A DNA stretch of 64,000 nucleotides from the NCBI RefSeq assembly GCF_010993745.1, contig NZ_WOTN01000002.1:434001-498000 (forward strand), read 5' to 3'. How positions within the stretch are numbered: position 1 is the stretch's first letter; every line of letters starts with the position of its first letter. The position numbers were made by a program, and so were the translations under genes. Under the pieces are notes generated by a model. The model ran no database searches. It saw nothing but the letters and a program-made list of their open reading frames with translations, and was not told the DNA's origin. Positions 8,412-16,958 of the stretch are shown here, piece after piece. This DNA comes from Fodinicola acaciae. Its GTDB lineage: Bacteria; Actinomycetota; Actinomycetes; Mycobacteriales; HKI-0501.

Positions 8412-8819
8412 GTGAGCAATCCCTCTCCTGTGCACGTACGCCGCAGCGCACCGGCGAAGTTCGTCGCCACCAACGCGCGCGGCGCCGAGATCACCATCGG
8501 CCGCTCGCAGGACGGCGCCGACTTCTCGCCGGTCGAGCTGTTGATGGCCGCTCTCGGCGCCTGCGCCGGCCTGTCCGCCGACGACGTCGTCTCGCGTCGC
8601 CTCGGCTCCGCCGCGCCGATCGGGGTCGTCGTCGAGGCCGAGAAAGACGACGAGGCCGACCGCCTGACCCGCGCCGCGACGCGCTTCGTACTCGACGCTT
8701 CTTCGCTGAGCGCCACGGATGCCGAGCCGCTGGTGACCGTGGTGCGGCGAGCGGTGGAGCGCACGTGCACGGTCAGCCGCTCCGTCGAGCCAGGCCTCCC
8801 CGTCGACCTCACCGTCTAG
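8412..8819 (+). CDS. OsmC-family protein
   Basis: A 135-residue OsmC/Ohr-fold protein. SPVELLMAALGACAG carries the family Cys in the central helix, and a second Cys lies in VERTCTVSRS, the two-Cys pattern of peroxide-reducing members. GTG 8412 is chosen as start because the preceding bases give a GGGGA site and the frame upstream lies within the GH27 gene. It probably reduces organic hydroperoxides, although plain OsmC-like proteins without proven activity are common. Its stop lies within the left arm of a long inverted repeat. Confidence 0.8.
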   Translation: MSNPSPVHVRRSAPAKFVATNARGAEITIGRSQDGADFSPVELLMAALGACAGLSADDVVSRRLGSAAPIGVVVEAEKDDEADRLTRAATRFVLDASSLSATDAEPLVTVVRRAVERTCTVSRSVEPGLPVDLTV

Positions 8820-8897
8820 TGTCCCGAGTCAGAAATTCATCACTTATCCCGCCTGGATCCCCGAGCTGAGCAACGAATTTCAGACTCGGGACACTAG
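8816..8897. repeat. Long inverted repeat with 23-nt arms, overlapping the OsmC stop codon
   Basis: Arms at 8816-8838 and 8875-8897 are reverse complements at 22 of 23 positions, separated by a 36-nt loop. The left arm begins CTAGTGTCCCGAGTC and contains the TAG stop of the OsmC gene. There is no U-tract, so it is not a classical terminator. It may act as an RNA 3'-end stabiliser, as a terminator, or be a small repeat family. Confidence 0.7.
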
Positions 8898-9273
8898 GAT
8901 TTCGTACCGTGTCCTGGTTGTCGATCTTGTATTTCTTGTCTACCTAAACCGGACATCGCGGCGAAATGCCTGTTTTCGGTAGACAGGCAAGCAAGATCAA
9001 CTTCGCCTGCGCCATTTGGCGCTCGTTGCGCTCCGGTGGGTGTGGCCAGCGGCGGCAAAACCCCGGCGTTCGCCGAGTGCCGCCACAAACGCGGCCGAAA
9101 ACGTCGACTGGTGCCAGGAAGGCGGCGCTTTTCGAGCGCCACATTTCTGGCGCCACCGCCCCCAAGGGCCCAGCATCAACCTGACACGTCAACAAGGGCG
9201 TACGTAGTCTGCTCGCCGGACCTTGTGTTGATATGCATTGCGGTAGCGTGGCGAGGACGGACAGGAGAGATGC
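8898..9273. other. Noncoding region with alternative hairpins
   Basis: No credible gene is seen between the OsmC repeat and the cupin gene. Two mutually exclusive stems can form: GTCTACC (8938-8944) with GGTAGAC (8978-8984), or GCCTGT (8968-8973) with ACAGGC (8983-8988). Another small stem, GGCGCT/AGCGCC, lies near 9125-9141. The cupin ATG is preceded by an AGGAGAG ribosome site. Confidence 0.4.
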
Positions 9274-9750
9274 ATGTCTTATCCAGAGCCGCGTTACCAC
9301 GGCGAAAACGGCGAGCACACCGCCAACTTCCGGCTGGCGACCGCGGAGCCGGAGCTGCCGCTGCGGTCCGGCGCGGCGAGCTATCTGGCGACCGGCGCGT
9401 CCACCAACGGACAGTTTGGCCTCTACCGCTGGGATTTCAACGAGCAGCCGAGCGGTCCGGATCCGCATTTCCACCGGTCGATCTCGGAGTCGTTCTTCAT
9501 TCTGTCCGGCACCGTACGGTTGTACGACGGCGACCGCTGGGTCGACGCCAAGCCGGGCGACTTCCTGTTCGTGCCGGAAGGTGGCGTGCACGCGTTTCGC
9601 AACGAGTCCGGTGAGCCAGCGTCGATGCTGTTGTTGTTCGCGCCAGGCGCACCGCGCGAAGCGTACTTCGAAGGCCTGTCCGGGCTCGCCGCGATGACCG
9701 AGCAGGAACGCGCCGCCTTCATGCTGGAACACGACACGTTCTGGCTCTAG
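9274..9750 (+). CDS. Cupin-domain protein
   Basis: A 158-residue single cupin. The first metal-binding motif is GPDPHFHRSISESFFILSG (His-x-His...Glu) and the second is PEGGVHAFRNESGEP (His). It is soluble with no signal peptide. Such proteins may be small dioxygenases, isomerases or binding proteins; nothing nearby fixes the substrate. The start has a clear AGGAGAG site. It is convergent with the N-acetyltransferase gene 9 bp away. Confidence 0.75.
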   Translation: MSYPEPRYHGENGEHTANFRLATAEPELPLRSGAASYLATGASTNGQFGLYRWDFNEQPSGPDPHFHRSISESFFILSGTVRLYDGDRWVDAKPGDFLFVPEGGVHAFRNESGEPASMLLLFAPGAPREAYFEGLSGLAAMTEQERAAFMLEHDTFWL

Positions 9751-9758
9751 GGCAGGCC

Positions 9759-10574
9759 CTAGCGAGTGTCCGCGCCTCGATACGTGACGGCCAGGGCGTC
9801 CAGCTCTGCCGGCGTCAGCACGATGTCGAGGCCGCGCAGCGTTTCGTCGAGTTGGTCCGGCGGCACGGTCGTGCGGTCGACCGTGCCGTCCGGATGCGTC
9901 ATGGTGAGCTGATCGCCGAGCAACTCGCGCAACGACTCCTCAGCCGATCGCATGACGACCAGCCGGCCGGTGAACGGCGACTTCGGATGCGTCGACGTGT
10001 AATGGTGCGCCACAACGTAATCGATCGGCCGCTGTGACGTTTCGTCGGACGCGTGCCGCGACTGCCAGCTGCCGTCGGCTGCCTGCTTTTGCATGTGCCA
10101 CAAGCCATCCTGCAGGACGACGCGGTGTTTCCAGCCGGCCTGGTCCACAACGGCACCATCGACAAAGGGAAACGGGTGCAGGATGCCGGCGCCAAAACCG
10201 ACATCGACCAGCCAGTCTTCGTCGTCGGCGCGTACGGCCAGCATCATGTGCGTACGCGGCCCAGGCCGGTCCGGCATCACCCGTGCGATCCGGCGCTGCA
10301 CCGGAAAGCCGAGTTGTTCAAGCACAGCGGCGAAAAGGAGCGCGTGCTCGTAACAATATCCGCCACGTTCACGGTCGATGAGCTTCGAGGCGATGACGTC
10401 CGGCGCCAGGCCGCCATGTTGTCCAAGCAGCACATCGATGTTTTCGAACGGGATGGTCAGGCCGTGCGCTCTCTGCAGGGAACGCAGCGCGTCGGCCGAC
10501 GGCGAAACGCGTGGATGGTCGATGCGCGCCAGGTACGCGTCGAGGTCGACGGCGTCGATGTCCCACTCGGTCAC
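9759..10574 (-). CDS. nat: Arylamine N-acetyltransferase
   Basis: A 271-residue NAT with the complete catalytic triad: C74 in RERGGYCYEHALLF, H109 in GPRTHMMLAV and D124 in WLVDVGFGAG. It transfers acetyl groups from acetyl-CoA to arylamines, hydrazines or related aromatic amines. Its start overlaps the stop of the FAD-monooxygenase gene by 4 bp, so both are translated from one mRNA. The divergent MarR gene probably controls the pair. Context suggests detoxification or processing of an aromatic compound; related enzymes also work as amide synthases in ansamycin pathways, but no such cluster is visible. Confidence 0.88.
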   Translation of the reverse strand: MTEWDIDAVDLDAYLARIDHPRVSPSADALRSLQRAHGLTIPFENIDVLLGQHGGLAPDVIASKLIDRERGGYCYEHALLFAAVLEQLGFPVQRRIARVMPDRPGPRTHMMLAVRADDEDWLVDVGFGAGILHPFPFVDGAVVDQAGWKHRVVLQDGLWHMQKQAADGSWQSRHASDETSQRPIDYVVAHHYTSTHPKSPFTGRLVVMRSAEESLRELLGDQLTMTHPDGTVDRTTVPPDQLDETLRGLDIVLTPAELDALAVTYRGADTR

Positions 10575-11824
10575 GAAGACGAGCGTGCCACCTCAAGTGG
10601 ACCTGAGGTCAACAGCCGCAGGTCCAGGATCGGCGGCTGCGGTCCGTACGCGTTGGCGCGCGCGGCCCTGGAGCGTACGGCGGACATACCGGTCAGCATG
10701 CGTACGGTCCACGGCGGCGTGATCGGCCGGCCGTGCCGCCGCGCGTTGGCGACGCGGGTTTCCACTCGCACCTGATGTCCTTGCACGGCGCGGATCGCCG
10801 GCTCGCGGTCGGCCTGAACAGCGGCCAGCACGCTTTCCTCGACTCGGCCGTGGCGCAGAGCCGGAATCAGCCGGTTGGCGGCCGACACCGCGTCCTGCAC
10901 GGCCATCAGGATGCCGTTGCCGCCGACCGGCGAGATCACGTGCGCCGCGTCGCCGATGAGCATCAGGCCAGGCCGGTGCCACCGCTGCACCCGGGAAATG
11001 TCGACCGACAGCAACGTCGTCTGGCCGAAGTTGGTCAGCAGGTGCATGCGATCGGCCAGCCACGGCACGTACGCGCTGACGAAGTCGCGGATCGGCCCGA
11101 CACCGGCCTGTCGCGCCGCCGCATAGCCACCTTTCGGCAGTGTGTAACCGACCTGCCAGTCGTGCGGTCCGCCGAGCAGCCCGACGTAGTTGTGCCGGCC
11201 GAAGTACAGGTCGACGTCGGCCTCCGGCGGGTCGCTCGGCCGGCGCGGCAGCCGAAACCAGAGCAGGTCGCTGCTCGCGCCGAGCGGCTCCTCGGGCAAC
11301 CCAGCCAGGCGTCGTACCCGGGAGAAACGGCCGTCGGCGCCGATGACGACGGCCGCTCGCAAGGCGTGTTCGCCGTTGGCGTCCTGATAACGTACGCCCG
11401 TGACGGCGCCGTTCTCCTCCACCAGTGCGGTCGCCCTGGCCCCCAGCCGGAGCCGCATGCTCGGCAGCTCGGTGGCCTTTTTCGCCAGAAAATCGAGGAA
11501 AGTCTGCTGTGGCATCAGCGCGACGTAGTTGTACGGCGTGGCCAGCTCGGTGTAGTCGGCGGTGGTGATGACGCCGTCCGGCGTGTGCATCCGGAAGGTA
11601 CGCGCCGCGTGGTGCGGCAGCTCGAGCAGCTCGTCGGCGAGGCCGAGCTTGTCCAGCAGTTCCAGGGTGTACGGATGCAGGGAGTCACCACGAAACCTGC
11701 GGTCGAAGTCGCGGTGCGCCTCCAGCAACGTGACCGGCACGTCGGCTCTGGCCAGCAGATATGCGAGCAGCAACCCGCCTGGACCACCGCCGACGACAAC
11801 GCACCGCTCAGGTTGCTGGCTCAT
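10571..11824 (-). CDS. FAD-dependent aromatic monooxygenase (group A flavoprotein hydroxylase)
   Basis: A 417-residue flavoprotein with the three signatures of the PHBH-like family: GGGPGG near residue 12 (ADP-binding Rossmann turn), VIGADGRFSRVR (DG motif) and LIGDAAHVISPVGGNG (GD motif). It probably hydroxylates an aromatic substrate using NAD(P)H and oxygen. It is coupled to the NAT gene by a 4-bp overlap. A 35-bp inverted repeat begins 17 bp upstream of ATG 11824. Rifampicin-type monooxygenases belong to the same superfamily, but this protein is shorter and that identity is not claimed. Confidence 0.85.
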   Translation of the reverse strand: MSQQPERCVVVGGGPGGLLLAYLLARADVPVTLLEAHRDFDRRFRGDSLHPYTLELLDKLGLADELLELPHHAARTFRMHTPDGVITTADYTELATPYNYVALMPQQTFLDFLAKKATELPSMRLRLGARATALVEENGAVTGVRYQDANGEHALRAAVVIGADGRFSRVRRLAGLPEEPLGASSDLLWFRLPRRPSDPPEADVDLYFGRHNYVGLLGGPHDWQVGYTLPKGGYAAARQAGVGPIRDFVSAYVPWLADRMHLLTNFGQTTLLSVDISRVQRWHRPGLMLIGDAAHVISPVGGNGILMAVQDAVSAANRLIPALRHGRVEESVLAAVQADREPAIRAVQGHQVRVETRVANARRHGRPITPPWTVRMLTGMSAVRSRAARANAYGPQPPILDLRLLTSGPLEVARSSS

Positions 11825-11841
11825 TCGGCCTCCCCGACTCG

Positions 11842-11876
11842 CTAGATAGCCTAGCGATTACCGCTAGCCTGTCTAG
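11842..11876. promoter_or_regulatory. Imperfect palindrome, candidate MarR operator
   Basis: Two 15-bp arms (11842-11856 and 11862-11876) around a 5-bp ATTAC centre match at 13 of 15 positions (CTAGATAGCCTAGCG versus CGCTAGCCTGTCTAG). It lies between the divergent monooxygenase and MarR genes. A -10-like TACAAT (11890-11895) faces the MarR gene. The size and place fit a MarR dimer site that controls both directions. Confidence 0.65.
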
Positions 11877-11919
11877 TAGTTCAACTGTCTACAATCTGGT
11901 CTGACCGAATGGGGGACAG

Positions 11920-12444
11920 GTGGGGGGACCACCAGGCGGGGCCGTTTCGGGGCCTTTGGTCCCTGGCGACGGCCGGCCGGGAATGCCCGCGCACGCGAAG
12001 CTCGCGCGGGAGATCGGCCTTGCCGTGCGCGAGTTGGTGCTCACCGACCGCGAGATGGAGGCCGCGCTGGCGCGGCGGCTCGGCGTGGGGCTGACCGACG
12101 TACGCGCCATGGAGGAGCTGGTCGCGCAGCCGGGCACGCTGGGGCCGGTCGAGCTCGGCAAGCGGCTCGGCATCACCTCGGCGTCGGCGACCGCGCTGGT
12201 CGACCGGTTGGAGGTGGCCGGTCATCTGGCTCGCCGGCGCCATCCCGACGACCGCCGGCGGATCACGCTCGAGCTGACCGAGAGCGCGCGTGCCGACTTC
12301 CGCGCCGCACTCGGTCCACTGCTCGCCTCGATCGGCCGTATCACCGCCGGCCTCGACCCCGACCGCGCCGCCGTGATCGCCGCGTTTCTGAGCGATGTCA
12401 CCGCCGCCGTACGCGATTTCGCCGCGGAGAACGACGCGGACTGA
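11920..12444 (+). CDS. MarR-family transcriptional regulator
   Basis: A 174-residue regulator. The winged helix is about residues 70-125: GPVELGKRLGITSASATALVDRLE (helix-turn-helix) and HPDDRRRITLELTE (wing). GTG 11920 has a GGGGGA site 3 nt upstream; an in-frame ATG at 11983 would remove a 21-residue Gly/Pro-rich tail and is an alternative. It is divergent from the monooxygenase/NAT operon with a palindrome between, so phenolic-ligand-controlled repression is likely by family analogy. Confidence 0.82.
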   Translation: MGGPPGGAVSGPLVPGDGRPGMPAHAKLAREIGLAVRELVLTDREMEAALARRLGVGLTDVRAMEELVAQPGTLGPVELGKRLGITSASATALVDRLEVAGHLARRRHPDDRRRITLELTESARADFRAALGPLLASIGRITAGLDPDRAAVIAAFLSDVTAAVRDFAAENDAD

Positions 12445-12458
12445 AGCGGCCGCATCCG

Positions 12459-12516
12459 TTGTAAGCTCTCAGCCGGGGACCACTGAACAAAGTGTCCTTA
12501 TTTCAGAGCTTATAAT
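12459..12516 (+). promoter_or_regulatory. Promoter and inverted repeat ahead of the second ROK gene
   Basis: TTGTAAGCTCT (12459-12469) and AGAGCTTATAA (12505-12515) form an 11-bp inverted repeat with one G-T mismatch. The right arm overlaps a consensus -10 TATAAT (12511-12516). An ATG immediately after the -10 (12517) would precede the transcription start, so translation more likely begins at ATG 12559. The repeat is a candidate autoregulatory operator. Confidence 0.55.
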
Positions 12517-12558
12517 ATGGATCACAATTACGGCGTGAGTGTCGGGGATGAGGAGCAG

Positions 12559-13767
12559 ATGGACCTCAAGCGCAGTACGGTCCGCGATCTGCGCCGGCAC
12601 AACCGGTCGGCGTTGCTGACCAAGCTGTTCCAGGACGGTCCGCTGAGCCGGCACGAGCTGAGCGGACCGACCGGGCTGAGCGCCGCGACGGTGAGCAACG
12701 TGATCGGCGGCCTGATCGACGAGGGCCTCGTGGTCGAGGCCGGCATGGTCGACTCCGACGGCGGCCGGCCGCGCGTGTTGTTGCGCGTCAATCCCGAGTA
12801 CGGACACGTCGTCGGCGTCGACGTCGGCGAGACCGGCATCAAGGTGGAGCTGTTCGACCTGTCGATGAGCCGGCTGAGCACGGTTGACCATCCGCTGCCG
12901 GAGCCGAGGCCGCAGCCAGAGGTGGTCGCCGAGCGGATCGCCGCCGGGTTGCGCGAGGTGACCGCCGCCGCCGGCCTCGACCAGTCCGGCGTGATGGGGA
13001 TGGGGATCGGCGTGCCGGGCACGGTGGAGCAGAGCTCGCCGGTGCGCGTACACGCGCCGACCCTCGGCTGGGACGCGGTCGCACTCGGCAAGCTGCTGGC
13101 CAGCGACGGCGTCACCGTACCGCTGTTTTTCGAGAATGGCGCCAAAACTCTCGGCCAGGCCGAGATGTGGTTCGGTGCCGGCCGGGGCGCGCGCTATGCG
13201 GTGATCACGCTGGTCGGCTCCGGCATCGGCGCCGCGGTGATCTCCGACGGACAGATCTATCGCGGCGCCACCAGCAGCGCCGGCGAGTGGGGCCACACGA
13301 CGGTGGTGCACGGCGGCCGGTCCTGCCGGTGCGGCTCGCGCGGCTGCCTGGAGGCGTACGCCGGCGCCGAGGCGATCCTGGAGCGCTATCAGCAGGCCCG
13401 CCGCGGCCGCCGGAACGTGGCCGAGGACGAGCAGACGCGGCTCGCCGCACTGCTCGCGGCGCGCTCGAAGTCAGCGGTCGCCGACCGGATCCTGTTGGAG
13501 ACGGCGGAATATCTCGGCGCCGGCATCGCCAACCTGGTCAACCTGTTCAACCCGGAGCGGATCGTGCTCGGCGGCTGGGCCGGCCTCGCGCTCGGCGAGC
13601 AGCTGCTGCCGGAGATCCGCCGGTCGGCCGAGGAACACGCGCTGGCGCATCCGTACGGCCAGACCACCATCGAGCTGTGTGAGCTCGGCCAGGACGCGGT
13701 GGCGGTCGGCGCCGCCACGCTGCCGGTCGCCGACCTCCTCCGCGCCGGCGGCCGCTCGGCTCGCTGA
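12559..13767 (+). CDS. ROK-family transcriptional regulator
   Basis: About 402 residues. The N-terminal winged helix contains LSRHELSGPTGLSAATVSNV; the kinase-like domain has GVDVGETGIKVELFD (phosphate-binding loop) and the ROK zinc motif CRCGSRGCLEAYAGAE. ATG 12559 follows AGGAG closely and lies correctly downstream of the TATAAT; the longer frame from 12517 is unlikely. It is convergent with the GH30 gene, so control of that enzyme is possible but not shown by position alone. Confidence 0.87.
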   Translation: MDLKRSTVRDLRRHNRSALLTKLFQDGPLSRHELSGPTGLSAATVSNVIGGLIDEGLVVEAGMVDSDGGRPRVLLRVNPEYGHVVGVDVGETGIKVELFDLSMSRLSTVDHPLPEPRPQPEVVAERIAAGLREVTAAAGLDQSGVMGMGIGVPGTVEQSSPVRVHAPTLGWDAVALGKLLASDGVTVPLFFENGAKTLGQAEMWFGAGRGARYAVITLVGSGIGAAVISDGQIYRGATSSAGEWGHTTVVHGGRSCRCGSRGCLEAYAGAEAILERYQQARRGRRNVAEDEQTRLAALLAARSKSAVADRILLETAEYLGAGIANLVNLFNPERIVLGGWAGLALGEQLLPEIRRSAEEHALAHPYGQTTIELCELGQDAVAVGAATLPVADLLRAGGRSAR

Positions 13768-13814
13768 TCTGCGGCATTTTTTGGCGATGGTGGAGCCGCG
13801 GGGTCAGGGCGGGG

Positions 13815-15683
13815 TCAGAGCGTCCATTTCTGGTTGGCCGCGCCGGTGCAGTCCCACAGCTGCAGCGGCGTGCCGTCGGCCGAGCTGGGTCCGGTCGCGT
13901 CCAGGCATCTGCCGGACTGCGGGTTGACGATGTCGTTGGCGGCGTTGTGGATCCACTGCTGGTTGGCGCCCCCGGTGCAGTCCCACAGTTGTACGCGCGT
14001 GCCGTTGGCCGTGCCGTTTCCGACCGCGTCCAGGCATTTGCCGAGCGCCTGCAACGTGCCGTTGCCGGCAGACCACTGCTGAGCGGCGGTGCCGTTGCAG
14101 GCGTAGAGCTGTACGGCGGTGCCGTTGGCGCTGGACGCGCCGGCGACGTCCACGCATTTGCCGGCGTAGCCGGTGATCGCGCCGCTGGTCGAGTTGCCCT
14201 GTGCGCCGCTCCAGGTGAACGTCGCCGACGTACGCGCCGGGATCGTGTAAGTGAAACTTTCGTTACCCCAGTTGACTTTCAGCGACTGCGCGCTGGTGCC
14301 GCCGTTGTATGCGATCAGAGCCTTGGAGCCGTCCGGATTGCGCCAGGCCACGTTCGGGATCACCGAATTGGCCGTCGAGTCGATGCGATTGGCGCCATAC
14401 CGTACGAACTTCGTCAGGTGACCCATCGTGTAGTACTCGATGGTGTAGTCGACCTGACCGCTGCGGCTGTCTCCATTGTGGACGGTGATCAGGCCGGTGC
14501 AGGTGCCGCAGCCGCCGCTGTGCGGACCCATGTTCTGGTCCACCGCGAGGCTCCACTTGGTCACCGTCTTTCCCCAGTTACGCGTGTAACTGATGATGTT
14601 GTTCATGTCCTCGTTCTGCTGGTCGCCGATCCAGGTGCCGCCGGAATGTTCGGTGTCGTACGCGTCGACGCCCGGATACTGGTTGTGGATCGTCGTCTGC
14701 AGGCCGACGTCGCCGCCATAGCCGTGCCAGGCGATGCCGCCGAAAAGCGAGTCGCCGCGCAGTCCGGCGTCGCCGAGCGGCACCGAGCCGAGGTCGTCGT
14801 AATTGCCCCAGTTGTAGTCCAGCACCAGCAGTTTGGTGTCCAGCCCGGCCGCGTGGAAAGCCGGCAGCAGGTTGGTTTTGCTGAAATACAACAGGCCCGA
14901 GCCGTTCCAGTTCATCGAGCCGTAGTTGGTGTCGTCGGTGCCGCAGCAGGTCGGCTCGTTCTGCGCCGACACGAAGTCGACGTGCAGGCCGGCGGCCTGC
15001 GAGGCCTGGACGTATTTCACGAAATACTGCGCGTACGCGGCATAGTACTGCGACTGCAGCCAACCGCGGTTGGTGAACTTTCCGTTGTCCTTCATCCAAC
15101 CCGGGGCGCTCCACGGCGACCCCATCACCTTGAGGTTCGGGTTGAGCGACCTGGCCTGTTTGGAAAGTGGGATGACGTCGGCCAGGTCGTGCGAGATCGA
15201 GAAGTTGGCCAGGTTGGGATCGGTCTGGCCGGCCGGCATGTCGTCGTAGGAGTAGTTGAACCGCGCGAGGTCCGAGGCCCCCATCGGATTGCGCAGGAAA
15301 CCGAGGCCGATTCCGTTGACAGGGTCGAAAAGCGCGCGCATCGTGGCGTCGCGCGTGCTCTGCGACAGCGCGCCGCTGGAGTTCATCAGCCAGGCGGCCG
15401 TGTCGGTGAACGACGCGCCACCGCCGACGAAGGTCTGATAGCGGTTGTTCTCGTTGACCGTGATGGTCTGGTTGGCGCCGGGACTGCTGGCCGCGAACGA
15501 GATCGGCGCCTGCTGTTGCAGGCCTCGGGTCACGTGCCGGCCGCCGGCGTCGTCGGTGGTGGTCAGCCAGATGTTGACGGTTTCGTTGGCGGCACTGGCC
15601 GCGGTGGGTACGGCGAAAAACGCGGCGGCCAGTGCGCAGGCCGCCATCGCCGCCGCTCGCCGGAGACTGCTAGTCGCGGGCAT
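13815..15683 (-). CDS. Secreted GH30 glycosidase with C-terminal ricin-type lectin domain
   Basis: A 622-residue exported enzyme with a signal peptide at about 1-31. The catalytic (beta/alpha)8 barrel has the GH30 acid/base E243 in SAQNEPTCC and the nucleophile E345 in DTEHSGG. A small beta-sandwich ends near 500, followed by a ricin B trefoil (about 505-622) with three repeats containing QQW, QQW and QKW. GH30 members cleave glucosylceramide, beta-1,6-glucan or xylan; FVGGGASFTDTAAWLM near the N-terminus suits the glucanase/glucosylceramidase branch. The ribosome site is GGAAGGA. A TTGACA -35-like sequence lies at 15775-15780 on this strand. Confidence 0.88.
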   Translation of the reverse strand: MPATSSLRRAAAMAACALAAAFFAVPTAASAANETVNIWLTTTDDAGGRHVTRGLQQQAPISFAASSPGANQTITVNENNRYQTFVGGGASFTDTAAWLMNSSGALSQSTRDATMRALFDPVNGIGLGFLRNPMGASDLARFNYSYDDMPAGQTDPNLANFSISHDLADVIPLSKQARSLNPNLKVMGSPWSAPGWMKDNGKFTNRGWLQSQYYAAYAQYFVKYVQASQAAGLHVDFVSAQNEPTCCGTDDTNYGSMNWNGSGLLYFSKTNLLPAFHAAGLDTKLLVLDYNWGNYDDLGSVPLGDAGLRGDSLFGGIAWHGYGGDVGLQTTIHNQYPGVDAYDTEHSGGTWIGDQQNEDMNNIISYTRNWGKTVTKWSLAVDQNMGPHSGGCGTCTGLITVHNGDSRSGQVDYTIEYYTMGHLTKFVRYGANRIDSTANSVIPNVAWRNPDGSKALIAYNGGTSAQSLKVNWGNESFTYTIPARTSATFTWSGAQGNSTSGAITGYAGKCVDVAGASSANGTAVQLYACNGTAAQQWSAGNGTLQALGKCLDAVGNGTANGTRVQLWDCTGGANQQWIHNAANDIVNPQSGRCLDATGPSSADGTPLQLWDCTGAANQKWTL

Positions 15684-15972
15684 GACACGTCCTTCCTCGC
15701 AGCTGTGAGGAAAAGCGGGACTCGGTGGCCGGCCGGTGTGAGGTAAGACGCAGGAAACACCCGGTCGATACGGCTGTCAATATCCCGCAACATCCCGACA
15801 GATCCTCTCGACTCCAGCATCGGCCGACGTATCCGCAGGTCAGTCATTAGTTTGCTGCTTATATCGCAACCCAAAAAAAGTCGGCATCGACAATACTCGG
15901 CGAGTCGTCCGCTTTGTGGTGCTTTGGAAAATCGGTACGGCTCTGCCGGCTTTTCCTCGTACGCTGCCGGAC

Positions 15973-16941
15973 ATGCGCGAACGACCGTCCGGCCTTGCCG
16001 ACGACCAGCTGTGGAGTGTGTTGCCTGACTTCGGCATCGCGCCGGAGGTGGTGGCGTACGCGCCGGTCGGCTTCGGCGACTATCACTGGCGGGTGACCGA
16101 CAAAGAAGGCGGTCGCTGGTTCGTCACGGCCGCCGACCTGACGCAGAAGGACTACCTCGGCCCCAATCCGCTGGCCGGCCTGCGGCGGGCGATGGACACG
16201 GCGGCGCGGCTCGCCGACGACGGCCTCGACTACGTGGTGGCGCCTGTGCGCTCGGCCGGCGGCGACACGGTCGTACGCGTCGGCGCGCGGCACGCGCTCT
16301 CGGTCTTTCCGTTGCTGGACGCCGGCTCGGGCGGCTTCGACCAGTCGCAGACCGTCGCCGAGCATGACGCCGTGCTCACGCTGCTCGCCGACCTGCACAG
16401 CCGCCGGTCGCCGCCCGAGACGCCGGTGTTTTCGCCGGAGATCGCCGGCCGGCACCAACTGGCCGAGGCATTGGCCGATCCGCGGTGGACCGGTGGGCCG
16501 TTTTCGCGGCAGGCGCAGGAGATCGTCGACGGCAATCGGGCGCTGCTGACCGCGGCATTCGACGAATTCGACCGGTTGGGTGTGGCCGTACGCGGCCGGC
16601 CGACGGTCGTGACGCACGGCGAGCCGCATCCGGGAAACTTGGTGTGGCCGGCCGGAAAGTGCCGTCTGGTCGACTGGGACACCGTCGGCCTGGCCGTACC
16701 GGAGCGCGATCTTTCCGTGGTTTCCGGCGATCTCGGCCGCTATGCCGAGATCAGCGGCCATCAGCCGGATCCGGCCGCGTTGCGGCTTTTCGACCTGCGT
16801 TGGCCGCTGGTCGACATCTGTGCGTTCGTCGGTTGGTTTCGCGCTCAACACGCGCGTACGGCGGACGCCGAAACGGGTTGGGGTGGACTGGTCCGCTCGT
16901 TCGAAGATCTCGCAACAATTCTGGGTTCTCCGGCCAATTAG
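15973..16941 (+). CDS. Aminoglycoside-phosphotransferase-fold kinase
   Basis: About 322 residues of the APH/choline kinase fold. The catalytic loop is VVTHGEPHPGNLVW (Brenner motif H-x-E-P-H-x-x-N), with the metal-binding Asp in CRLVDWDTVGLAVPERDLS. The substrate is unknown; homologues phosphorylate choline, homoserine, sugars or drugs. ATG 15973 lies 7 nt after TACGCT (15960-15965), a leaderless arrangement; the frame extends 19 codons further upstream without a better start. The regulator gene begins 17 bp downstream. Confidence 0.72.
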   Translation: MRERPSGLADDQLWSVLPDFGIAPEVVAYAPVGFGDYHWRVTDKEGGRWFVTAADLTQKDYLGPNPLAGLRRAMDTAARLADDGLDYVVAPVRSAGGDTVVRVGARHALSVFPLLDAGSGGFDQSQTVAEHDAVLTLLADLHSRRSPPETPVFSPEIAGRHQLAEALADPRWTGGPFSRQAQEIVDGNRALLTAAFDEFDRLGVAVRGRPTVVTHGEPHPGNLVWPAGKCRLVDWDTVGLAVPERDLSVVSGDLGRYAEISGHQPDPAALRLFDLRWPLVDICAFVGWFRAQHARTADAETGWGGLVRSFEDLATILGSPAN

Positions 16942-16958
16942 TTAGCTATGGTGAACGA

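Noticed and set aside
6395..8812. 805-codon open frame antisense to the GH27 and OsmC genes
   Set aside because: It mirrors the GC-rich third positions of the plus-strand genes; its translation is Arg/Val/Gly-rich with no motifs.
8894..9142. Possible small gene between OsmC and cupin genes
   Set aside because: No ribosome site, no conserved features, and competing frames of equal quality.
16485..16958. N-terminal extension of the AfsR-like gene
   Set aside because: This stretch reads out of frame through the phosphotransferase gene; GTG 16959 has a proper leaderless promoter.
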